Below are positions 1 to 6,981 of a stretch of DNA of 19,833 bases, piece by piece (position 1 is the first letter of the stretch; every line of letters begins with the position of its first letter). Below the pieces are notes generated by a model. The model saw only the letters and a program-made list of their open reading frames with translations, was not told the origin of the DNA and searched no databases. Source of the stretch: Deltaproteobacteria bacterium (lineage in GTDB: Bacteria; Desulfobacterota; DSM-4660; Desulfatiglandales; HGW-15); the NCBI GenBank assembly GCA_016926135.1, contig JAFGPH010000293.1:1-19833 (forward strand), in the 5' to 3' direction. A program made the position numbers and the translations under genes.

Positions 1-28
1 CAAGAGGGTGAACCCGTCACCGACGACA

Positions 29-98
29 GTCGATTTCAAATCGACCCCACTTAAACCCCTCGTCTTACAGACGAGGGTTGTTTAGTGGGGTTTGAAAT
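29..98. repeat. Compound palindrome beside the regulator stop codon
   Basis: Positions 29-45 are a perfect 17-nt palindrome (8-1-8, GTCGATTT/AAATCGAC). Overlapping it, 33-98 forms a much larger imperfect hairpin. ATTTCAAA (33-40) pairs with TTTGAAAT (91-98), CCCCAC (45-50) with GTGGGG (85-90), and CTCGTC with GACGAG around a 5-nt loop near 65-69. The two folds compete for bases 33-45. The structure sits 10 bases past the stop of the minus-strand regulator, so it could end or protect that transcript. Neither strand shows a clear T-tract after the stem, so a standard intrinsic terminator is not well supported. An extragenic repeat is the alternative. Confidence 0.6.
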
Positions 99-107
99 GT
101 TGGGGTG

Positions 108-1454
108 CTATTTCTTGAGGCCCAATTCGCTGATCTTTGCCGTAAGCGTGTTGCGGTGGATTCCAAGGATTTGGGCAGCCTTCTTTCTGTTCCGGTCCAC
201 GAGGTCCAGGACTTCGGAGATATACTGCTGCTCAAAGTTGTTCACTGCCTCCTTGAGTGTCATATCTTTGGATTTTCGGACGGTTGTATTGAAACTTGAA
301 ATGTCCTTGAGGTGTATGACCGAGTGCTTGGTAATGGTGAAGGATCTCTCGACAAGATTCTGCAACTCCCTCACGTTTCCTGGCCAATCGTACTCTGAGA
401 GGACCTTGACCGCACGTTTCGAGAATCTTTTTGGATGCTTCCCTGTCTTTTTTGCATAGTGGTCAAGGAAATAGTCCAGGAGCAAAGGAATATCCCTTCT
501 TCGTTCTCTGAGGGGTGGAAGCTGAATGGGGAAGACATTCAGCCGATAGAAAAGGTCCTCGCGGAACTCACCCCGGGACATGAGTGCGGACAGATCCCTG
601 TTGGAGGCCGCTATGAATCTTGCGTCGATGTTGATCACTTTCGTGCCCCCGAGCCGCTCGAATTCTCTTTCCTGAATTACTCTCAGCAGTTTTGCCTGCA
701 TGCTTACATCCAGGGTGTCGATATCATCCAGAAAAATCGTTCCCTTGCTGGCCATCTCCAGTTTGCCAACGGTTGTACGGATAGCGCCGGTGAAGGCGCC
801 TCTGTGGTGGCCGAAAATCTCACTTTCCATCAGGCTTATCGGAATAGCAGCGCAGTTGATGACCACGAAGGGATTCCCGGTGCGTGGACTCAGGTTGTGA
901 ATCGCCCGGGCGACCAACTCCTTGCCGGTGCCGCTTTCCCCCTGAATCAGGACAGGTCCCTCGCTCTCCGAAATGGTGGATATGAGTTCGAAGATACCCT
1001 GCATCTTCTGGTCTTCGCCTACGATTTTTTCAAAAGGACTGACTCGTTTCAATTCATTCCGAAGATAGGTCAATTCCTTGACCAGGTTTCTCTTTTCCAG
1101 TGCTCGGTTGATAATGTTGACGACTTCTTCGACCACGAAGGGCTTGATAATGTATTCGTAAGCCCCCAGCTTGATTGCCCTTACTGCCGACTGGATTTCC
1201 CTGACGGCAGTAACCATGATGATTTCCGTGTTGGGATCAACGGTTTTGAGTCTCTCGAGCAGTTGGAGACCGTCAATATCAGGGAGGAGGATATCGAGAA
1301 GAATTAGATCAACAGAGTTCTTAGTGAAGACATCAATGGCCTCATGGCCTGTGGCTGCCAGAAGTACATTGCAGGAATCCTTTAAAACCATCTTAAAGGA
1401 CTCGCGCACGCCAAATTCATCATCAACCACGAGGATGGTGGCTTTTTTGTCCAT
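108..1454 (-). CDS. NtrC-family sigma-54-dependent response regulator
   Basis: A 448-residue transcriptional activator with the full NtrC architecture. The receiver domain (about 1-120) has the acidic pocket D11/D12, phosphoacceptor D54, T82 and K104. The AAA+ sigma-54 interaction domain (about 140-370) has Walker A GESGTGKE at 172-179 and the sigma-54 contact loop GAFTGA at 219-224. The Walker B reads FLDDI, so the usual catalytic-position Glu is Asp244. The C-terminal Fis-type helix-turn-helix (about 398-448) has the recognition helix core HRNTLT, close to that of NtrC. The ATG start is preceded by AGGAGG at a 10-nt spacing. When phosphorylated it should form a ring and remodel sigma-54 RNA polymerase using ATP. 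Its likely partner is the divergent histidine kinase at 1988-4000. The regulated genes are unknown, but palindromes in the shared spacer suggest local control. Confidence 0.95.
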   Translation of the reverse strand: MDKKATILVVDDEFGVRESFKMVLKDSCNVLLAATGHEAIDVFTKNSVDLILLDILLPDIDGLQLLERLKTVDPNTEIIMVTAVREIQSAVRAIKLGAYEYIIKPFVVEEVVNIINRALEKRNLVKELTYLRNELKRVSPFEKIVGEDQKMQGIFELISTISESEGPVLIQGESGTGKELVARAIHNLSPRTGNPFVVINCAAIPISLMESEIFGHHRGAFTGAIRTTVGKLEMASKGTIFLDDIDTLDVSMQAKLLRVIQEREFERLGGTKVINIDARFIAASNRDLSALMSRGEFREDLFYRLNVFPIQLPPLRERRRDIPLLLDYFLDHYAKKTGKHPKRFSKRAVKVLSEYDWPGNVRELQNLVERSFTITKHSVIHLKDISSFNTTVRKSKDMTLKEAVNNFEQQYISEVLDLVDRNRKKAAQILGIHRNTLTAKISELGLKK

Positions 1455-1646
1455 GTTCGCGCAGCCTCCTTTGGTCGTGTGTCACCTTCCCTGGAAATGC
1501 AACCCCGATGCAGGCACTGTGTACCGGAAAAGTCTAGGGCTCCGACTGTGGCAGTAACCGCGAAAACAGGCATATGAGAACACAGAAAACACAAGGAGTC
1601 AAGAAGACTAAGGTAGGAATGGGCGCTTTCAATCCACCCAATAATT

Positions 1647-1664
1647 TGCACAAAATAGTGTGCA
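1647..1664. promoter_or_regulatory. Palindromic activator site 1 (TGCAC-N8-GTGCA)
   Basis: The sequence TGCACAAAATAGTGTGCA is an 18-bp palindrome with 6-bp arms (TGCACA/TGTGCA). It matches the half-site spacing of the second copy at 1669-1686 exactly. The arms resemble the published NtrC operator half-site (TGCAC...GTGCA), and the neighbouring regulator has an NtrC-like recognition helix. Binding by that regulator is inferred. Confidence 0.55.
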
Positions 1665-1668
1665 GAGA

Positions 1669-1686
1669 TGCACTGCAAGATGTGCA
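1669..1686. promoter_or_regulatory. Palindromic activator site 2 (TGCAC-N8-GTGCA)
   Basis: The sequence TGCACTGCAAGATGTGCA repeats the TGCAC-N8-GTGCA pattern of site 1. The two centres (1655.5 and 1677.5) are 22 bp apart, about two turns of B-DNA, so two dimers would sit on the same face of the helix. This arrangement is typical of enhancer sites for sigma-54 activators. Confidence 0.55.
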
Positions 1687-1852
1687 ATTGGTCATGACCG
1701 GCGTGAGGGCATTGCTTGTTGAGGGAGGGAAGCGAGGTATTCCCTTCAGTTGAAGAGATAGCTTTAGCTCCGGTAGATCGGGCGTGTGGAGTTGTGCAGT
1801 GAGGTGAAGGTGGGTGCCTATCCAAGCTTTTCTTCGGGCATGCAGTATGGCA

Positions 1853-1870
1853 TTGGCATGATTGTTGGTA
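1853..1870 (+). promoter_or_regulatory. Weak -24/-12-like element upstream of the kinase
   Basis: TTGGCATG-ATTG-TTGGTA has a good -24 half (TTGGCAtG), and the -12 position falls at the right distance. However, the -12 dinucleotide is GG instead of the nearly invariant GC. It lies about 190 bases beyond the paired palindromes and 118 bases before the kinase start, a sensible geometry. With the key mismatch this is only a candidate. Confidence 0.2.
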
Positions 1871-1987
1871 CATTTCGTCATGAATTGAATCCTCTCAGCG
1901 GGGATATAGCGCTATTTACTGTGGTTGAGAAGCATGATATTAGAGTTTTGAATCCGATCGCAATGTGGGGCGCGGGGTGTTCTGGGT

Positions 1988-4000
1988 ATGGAAAAGGAGA
2001 CAAGCTGTATTAATGCAAGGGCCGTGCTGGAGTATGTAAAGGCCCACAACAGGGGGGATATCTCCGGTCTCTTGGGGGAATTGGATCCTGAGCTGGACTC
2101 TCTTTCCGATCCCGAGGGCTTCCTGAAAGACCCGAACAACTGGATTCCGTGTGCGGTTATCGCCAAGCTTTATGAGAGGGCCAAAGAAATCCTTGTGGAT
2201 GACCTTGCTGCTTACAAGATCGCGAGGTATGCCGTTGAAAACATCTCCCTGGGCTACGCCCAGAGCATCATCGTGAAGGCCCTATGGTCCTCGAAGCGGG
2301 CCGTTAAGCACGCCCAGAGACTGAATGACAAGTTCAATCGAAACAAGAGAGTGGAGGTCGTCGAACTCAGAAGAAACGGTGCCGTTGTCCGATTGCATTG
2401 GAACCCCAAGATGAAGGCCACCAAAGACATCTGTATGAATAATCAGGGCGTTTACACCTTCATGCCCCTCGTCTGGGGCGGCAGGCCCCTCACGCTGAAG
2501 GAGAAGTGCTGCTATTTTGAAGGAGCCCCTTTCTGTGAGTATCACCTGAAATGGCCTATCAGAAACAAACTCTCCGAGATCTTTTCCCGCCTGTTCACCT
2601 CCAAGTCCATGTTGATGGAAATCATTGCGGAGATGGAGGAAGACAAGCAGGTGATTGAGCGCAAGTATGAGGAAGTAAATCGCCTCAATTCCGAACTCAA
2701 CAAAAGGATCAAGCAACTCGTGGCAATCCAGGAGACCGGAAAGGCTATCCTTTCCGTACTTGACCTGGAACAACTCCTCTCCGTCATCATGAACCTGCTC
2801 TCCACGGTCTGCCAGATCAACCGTGCCATGATCATGCTTGTAAACGAGAAGGAGGATTGTCTTGAGTATCTGCACGCCGTGGGGTTTACCGGCGATGTTC
2901 CCGGTGAAGTGAAAAACTACAGGGTTCCCCTCATAAGGCTGAATAACATACTCGCAAGGGTGACGAATACAGGGCAGGCGGAGTACATTCCTCAGGTAAG
3001 GAGCGCCGGCCTGCGGGAAAACAACGTTCTCCTGAGTTACGGGAAGCCGAGTTCCATCTATGTCGTACCCTTGATCACGAGGTCCAAGGTGATCGGGGTC
3101 ATTGCCACGGACGCCATAGACGGCAATGGTGTCCCTGAGGAGACTCGAGACACCCTGGGGGTTTTTGCCCCTCAGATCGCGATTGCCATCGAGAACGCAA
3201 GGCTTTACCGCACCTTGCAGGAGCAAATGGAGGAATTGAAAAGCTCCCAGACGCTTCTGAGCAGGGTGGAGAAATTCTCTTTCCTGGGGAATCTTTCCGC
3301 CAGATTGGCCCATGAGATCAAGAACCCCATGACCGCCATAGGAACCTTCATTCAACTTCTACCCCAGAAGTACGACGATGAGGAGTTTCGAAACAGTTTC
3401 CACCGGATCGCCGTGGAGGAGACCAGGCGGGTCAATGATCTCATCACAGAGCTCCTGGATCTTGTGAAGACAAGGGAGTCCCATTTCGGGGCTGGCGACC
3501 TTCACGGCCTCATTGAGAAGATGGTTCTTCTCGTGTCGCCCCAGAGCAAGGCCAAGAAGATCGATGTGATTTGCCATTTCGATGACCATGTGGGTACAGT
3601 CTGGATGGATTCGGAAAAGATGAAACAGGTCGTCTTAAACCTCCTCTCCAATGCGGTGGAGTTTTCCCCAAACAGGGGTAGAATAGAGATCAAAACGCGG
3701 CTGGGCCCTGAAAGCAGACGGGGCAGGAGTATCGTTATCGAGATCTCAGACAATGGACCGGGTATCCATCCTTCCATGATCGAAAAGATCTTTGACCCCT
3801 ATTTCACGACGAAACACAAGAGCCGTATGCACAGTGGCACGGGCCTGGGTCTTTTCATCGCACACCAGAATGCGCATGACCATGGCGGGACCATTGAAGT
3901 GCAGAGCGAAGTGGAGAGAGGAACGACGTTTATCGTGACCTTACCCCTTGCCCCTCCTGCTAACTCGGACGCGAAACCCGAAAAGGAAGAACAAGAATGA
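1988..4000 (+). CDS. Cytoplasmic sensor histidine kinase (Cys-rich N-terminal domain, GAF, HisKA, HATPase)
   Basis: A 670-residue kinase with no evident signal peptide or membrane helix, so it should sense an internal signal. Residues 1-190 form a sensory region ending in a Cys cluster (C174, C175, C183) in the context CYFEGAPFCEYHL. That context resembles the end of V4R-type small-molecule-binding domains. A predicted coiled coil (about 205-250) leads to a GAF domain (about 255-405). The HisKA H-box ARLAHEIKNP holds H442, the phosphorylation site. The ATPase domain shows the N-box around N551, the G1 box SDNGPGI (587-593), the F-box DPYFTT and the G2 box SGTGLG (616-621). A GGGGTG sequence precedes the ATG. 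The stop overlaps the next start in ATGA. The partner is probably the divergent regulator at 108-1454. The ligand is unknown, and V4R-like is an inference from the Cys motif only. Confidence 0.93.
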   Translation: MEKETSCINARAVLEYVKAHNRGDISGLLGELDPELDSLSDPEGFLKDPNNWIPCAVIAKLYERAKEILVDDLAAYKIARYAVENISLGYAQSIIVKALWSSKRAVKHAQRLNDKFNRNKRVEVVELRRNGAVVRLHWNPKMKATKDICMNNQGVYTFMPLVWGGRPLTLKEKCCYFEGAPFCEYHLKWPIRNKLSEIFSRLFTSKSMLMEIIAEMEEDKQVIERKYEEVNRLNSELNKRIKQLVAIQETGKAILSVLDLEQLLSVIMNLLSTVCQINRAMIMLVNEKEDCLEYLHAVGFTGDVPGEVKNYRVPLIRLNNILARVTNTGQAEYIPQVRSAGLRENNVLLSYGKPSSIYVVPLITRSKVIGVIATDAIDGNGVPEETRDTLGVFAPQIAIAIENARLYRTLQEQMEELKSSQTLLSRVEKFSFLGNLSARLAHEIKNPMTAIGTFIQLLPQKYDDEEFRNSFHRIAVEETRRVNDLITELLDLVKTRESHFGAGDLHGLIEKMVLLVSPQSKAKKIDVICHFDDHVGTVWMDSEKMKQVVLNLLSNAVEFSPNRGRIEIKTRLGPESRRGRSIVIEISDNGPGIHPSMIEKIFDPYFTTKHKSRMHSGTGLGLFIAHQNAHDHGGTIEVQSEVERGTTFIVTLPLAPPANSDAKPEKEEQE

Positions 4001-5640
4001 ATCAACCGGGATTGTCACTGAAGCGGCTTCATTCCTACCATGGATGCAAGGGTCCGCTGCTCCTCATCATCATGGATGGAATCGGAATTGGTAGTCAGGA
4101 CGAGACCAACGCGGTGTTCATGGCCAGGACACCTCATCTTGATCGCCTCATGGCCTCTCGGCTCTACGTCCAACTCAGGGCCCACGGCACCGCCGTTGGA
4201 CTTCCTTCCGATGAGGACATGGGAAACAGCGAAGTGGGTCACAATGCACTCGGGGCGGGGAGGGTGTTCGATCAGGGTGCCCGGCTGGTCAACAGCGCAC
4301 TGGAGACAGGGAAGATCTTCCAGACAGATCTCTGGAAGGGAATTGTGGATCGGGCGAAAAGGGGCTCGACGGTGCACTTCATAGGGCTTCTTTCCGACGG
4401 AAACGTTCATTCCCACATAGATCAACTTTACAGACTGATTGCGGAATGCGCCACACTGGAACTGCCCAGGGTTCGCGTTCATGCCCTCCTGGACGGAAGG
4501 GATGTGGGGGAAAGATCCGCTCTCGATTATATCATTCCCACCGAGCAGAGGCTTGCGCAGATCTCTGCGGAACGCGGACTTGACTACGGCATCGCCTCGG
4601 GAGGCGGCCGAATGAAGGTCACCATGGATCGCTACAATGCGGACTGGAACATCGTGAAGCGCGGATGGGATGCCCATGTCCTGGGCCGGGGCCGTGCCTT
4701 CCGGTCAGCCGAAGAAGCGATCAAGGCCTTCTACCGGGAAGACCCCCACATGACCGATCAGTACATGGACCCCTTTGTGATCGTGGATGGGACGCAGCGG
4801 CCGGTTGGGCCCGTTGTGGATGGGGATACGGTCGTATTCTTCAATTTCAGGGGGGACCGGGCGATTCAAATATCCCGCGCTTTCACGGAAAAGGAGTTCC
4901 GGGAATTCGACCGGGGACCCCTTCCGGACATTCTTTACGCGGGGATGATGGAATACGATGGGGACACCCACATGCCGCCGAATTTTCTGGTGTGGCCGCC
5001 AGCCATCGACCGTACCATCGGTGAATACCTGTGCTCGGAGGGGGTCAGGAGTTTCGCCATCTCCGAGACACAGAAATTTGGACATGTCACGTACTTCTGG
5101 AACGGGAACCGTTCAGGGACTATCGATTCTTCCCTGGAGGAATATGTTGAGATCCCTTCCGACAGGGTCGAATTTGACAAGACCCCCCGGATGAAAGCTC
5201 TGGAGATCACGGAGAGGTCGATCGCGATGCTGAAGGGGGGGGATTTCCGCTTCGGCCGCCTCAACTTCGCAAACGGAGATATGGTGGGGCATACGGGGGT
5301 GATGGAAGCCGCAGTCATCGCTGTGGAAACCGTAGATGAGTGTGTCGGGGAGCTGCTGGGAGTGGTCGAAGAACTGGGGGGCATCGCTGTGGTGACCTCA
5401 GATCACGGTAACGCGGATGAGATGTTCAGCATTGACAAGAAGGGTGAAAGGAAGGTGAGAACCGCGCACTCTCTGAATCCCGTGCCTTTCGCCATCTATG
5501 ACCCGGGGTACAGGGGGGAGTACAGAATGGCCTCCTTGGAAAACCCCGGCCTGACCAATATAGCCGCCACCCTGCTGAACCTGCTGGGTTACGAACAAGT
5601 GGCGGACTATGATCCGTCGCTCATAGGCTTCGATCGATGA
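3997..5640 (+). CDS. gpmI: 2,3-bisphosphoglycerate-independent phosphoglycerate mutase
   Basis: Interconverts 3- and 2-phosphoglycerate in glycolysis and gluconeogenesis in the cytoplasm, through a phosphoserine intermediate and two metal ions. The 547 residues cover the whole family length. D27 in IIMDGIGIG is a metal ligand. The motif MGNSEVGHNALGAGR carries the catalytic serine S78. Further hallmarks follow in order: SDGNVHSH, LLDGRDVGERS, ASGGGRMKVTMDRY, FFNFRGDRA, NFANGDMVGHTG, VTSDHGNADEM and TAHSLNPVPF. Its ATG overlaps the kinase stop (ATGA) and has AGGA 9 nt upstream, so translation is probably coupled to the kinase. Being made from a signalling operon is unusual for a housekeeping enzyme. 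Family assignment is secure. Confidence 0.97.
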   Translation: MNQPGLSLKRLHSYHGCKGPLLLIIMDGIGIGSQDETNAVFMARTPHLDRLMASRLYVQLRAHGTAVGLPSDEDMGNSEVGHNALGAGRVFDQGARLVNSALETGKIFQTDLWKGIVDRAKRGSTVHFIGLLSDGNVHSHIDQLYRLIAECATLELPRVRVHALLDGRDVGERSALDYIIPTEQRLAQISAERGLDYGIASGGGRMKVTMDRYNADWNIVKRGWDAHVLGRGRAFRSAEEAIKAFYREDPHMTDQYMDPFVIVDGTQRPVGPVVDGDTVVFFNFRGDRAIQISRAFTEKEFREFDRGPLPDILYAGMMEYDGDTHMPPNFLVWPPAIDRTIGEYLCSEGVRSFAISETQKFGHVTYFWNGNRSGTIDSSLEEYVEIPSDRVEFDKTPRMKALEITERSIAMLKGGDFRFGRLNFANGDMVGHTGVMEAAVIAVETVDECVGELLGVVEELGGIAVVTSDHGNADEMFSIDKKGERKVRTAHSLNPVPFAIYDPGYRGEYRMASLENPGLTNIAATLLNLLGYEQVADYDPSLIGFDR

Positions 5641-5665
5641 TACCGAGCGTATCCTTCTCCGGTCC

Positions 5666-6952
5666 ATGCCGAATCAACTGCGACCTCTTCTCACGACTCG
5701 ATCGATGAGCGGCCCCCTCCCTTATCGCTGGATTGTCTTCTTGATTGCATCATCGAATTTTTTTCTGTCCCAGTTCTACCGCGCCGCCAACGCCGTCATC
5801 GCCCCCACCCTCGTTGTGGACCTGGTCCTGGACACGGAGCAATTGGGCTTGCTTTCAGGGGCTTTCTTCTATGGTTTTGCCCTGACCCAGATCCCGATCA
5901 CCCTGCTTCTGGATCGTATCGGGCCGAGGCGGATGATGGGATGCCTCTCTCTGATCGGAATCGGGGGGGCGTTCCTGTTTTCCTGGGCTCAGGGCTTTGG
6001 CACCGGGCTGGTGGGGAGGGTAATCCTGGGAGTGGGCATGGCCTGCAACCTGATGGGAACCCTCAAGCTCCTTACGGTGTGGTTTGGCCCTTTGCGTTTT
6101 GCAACCCTATCGGGAATCGTCTTCTCTATAGGAACCCTCGGGAACATGGCTGCAACCTCGCCCTTCGTATTCCTGGTGGATCTCATGGGCTGGCGCCCTG
6201 CGTTCAGGATGATTGCCTTGACAAACCTTCTTGTAGTAGCCGCTTTCTACGTTGTCGTAAGGGACAGGCCTGCCAAGTCCGCGCCATCGTCTTCGGGCGA
6301 TGCGAGTCCGTCCACGGCGAGCGGAAGCACTTCGCACCTCCGTCTTCTGCTGAAAAAGAAGGAATTCTGGATCATCTCTATCAGCAGCATGGCAAGCTAC
6401 GGTGTATTCGGCGCCTTTCAAACTCTCTGGGCCGGACCCTACCTGATGGAAGCCATGGGATTCTCTCCGATGCTGTGCGGACATCTCATCCTGCTCATGA
6501 ATGCCGGTTTTCTCATCGGTCCCACCCTCTGGGGTATACTCTCTGACAGGCTTTTCAAGACGCGCAAGTGGATCGTGGCGGGGGGCCTCGTGGGTTTTTC
6601 TGCTCTCACCGGCGGGCTGGCCCTGATCGAGGCGGGGACCCTCCCCTGGGTCTTCGCCGTCATCTTTCTCTGTTACGGGCTCATGCGGGGCACCGGCTCG
6701 CTGATGTACACCCATATCAAGGAACTCATGCCACTTCAGATGGCAGGGACAGCCATGACGGGGATCAACTTCTTCACCATGATGGGCCCTGCCGTGTTTT
6801 TACAGGGTCTCGGGAAAGTGATGCAGGCCTTTTATCCGGCGGCGTCAAGGGGGCAGGAGGCTTTTGCCGTCGGGTTTCTCCTTTGCGCGGGTTGTCTAGC
6901 AGGCATATCGGTTCTATACGCCTTCACGCAGGATACGAAATCATCAAAATGA
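5666..6952 (+). CDS. MFS family transporter
   Basis: A major facilitator superfamily permease of about 428 residues, the usual length for 12 membrane helices. The conserved loop between helices 2 and 3 appears as LLLDRIGPRR (about residues 80-89). A polar central linker rich in Ser, Ala and Pro (about 210-225) separates the two six-helix halves. The substrate cannot be told from sequence; the overall look is of organic anion or nitrate-type members. The start lies 25 bases after gpmI, so it is probably the third gene of that transcript. Neither the ATG at 5666 nor an alternative in-frame ATG at 5705 (13 codons later) has a clear Shine-Dalgarno. The later start would place the protein's beginning close to the first helix, as is common in the family. 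It converges on the TRAP permease with only 29 bases between the stops. Confidence 0.88.
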   Translation: MPNQLRPLLTTRSMSGPLPYRWIVFLIASSNFFLSQFYRAANAVIAPTLVVDLVLDTEQLGLLSGAFFYGFALTQIPITLLLDRIGPRRMMGCLSLIGIGGAFLFSWAQGFGTGLVGRVILGVGMACNLMGTLKLLTVWFGPLRFATLSGIVFSIGTLGNMAATSPFVFLVDLMGWRPAFRMIALTNLLVVAAFYVVVRDRPAKSAPSSSGDASPSTASGSTSHLRLLLKKKEFWIISISSMASYGVFGAFQTLWAGPYLMEAMGFSPMLCGHLILLMNAGFLIGPTLWGILSDRLFKTRKWIVAGGLVGFSALTGGLALIEAGTLPWVFAVIFLCYGLMRGTGSLMYTHIKELMPLQMAGTAMTGINFFTMMGPAVFLQGLGKVMQAFYPAASRGQEAFAVGFLLCAGCLAGISVLYAFTQDTKSSK

Positions 6953-6981
6953 CGGATGAGGGGGAAGTCCGGGCCGGTGCT

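Larger units (their letters stand above)
1455..1987. other. Divergent intergenic region between regulator and kinase
   Basis: A 533-base spacer with no credible gene. Open frames here lack ribosome-binding sites and recognisable protein sequence. Its main content is a pair of TGCAC-N8-GTGCA palindromes at 1647-1686 and one imperfect -24/-12-like sequence at 1853-1870. I scanned both strands by eye for GG-N10-GC and found no good sigma-54 promoter. The length is more than a simple back-to-back promoter region needs, which fits upstream activator sites placed at a distance from a promoter. Confidence 0.6.

Noticed and set aside
147..154. Idea that the regulator is truncated at its C-terminus
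   Set aside because: The Fis-type helix-turn-helix is complete and ends in the usual ELGLKK before the stop.
435..1307. Plus-strand open frame of 290 codons
   Set aside because: It lies wholly antisense to the sigma-54 regulator, whose domains and ribosome-binding site are unambiguous. Its protein resembles nothing known.
1382..1881. Minus-strand open frames (115 and 163 codons) in the regulator-kinase spacer
   Set aside because: No ribosome-binding site, low-complexity composition, and one of them overlaps the regulator start. They also run across the paired palindromes.
1786..2013. Plus-strand 75-codon frame before the kinase
   Set aside because: It has no Shine-Dalgarno and overlaps the kinase start out of frame. 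The protein has no recognisable feature.
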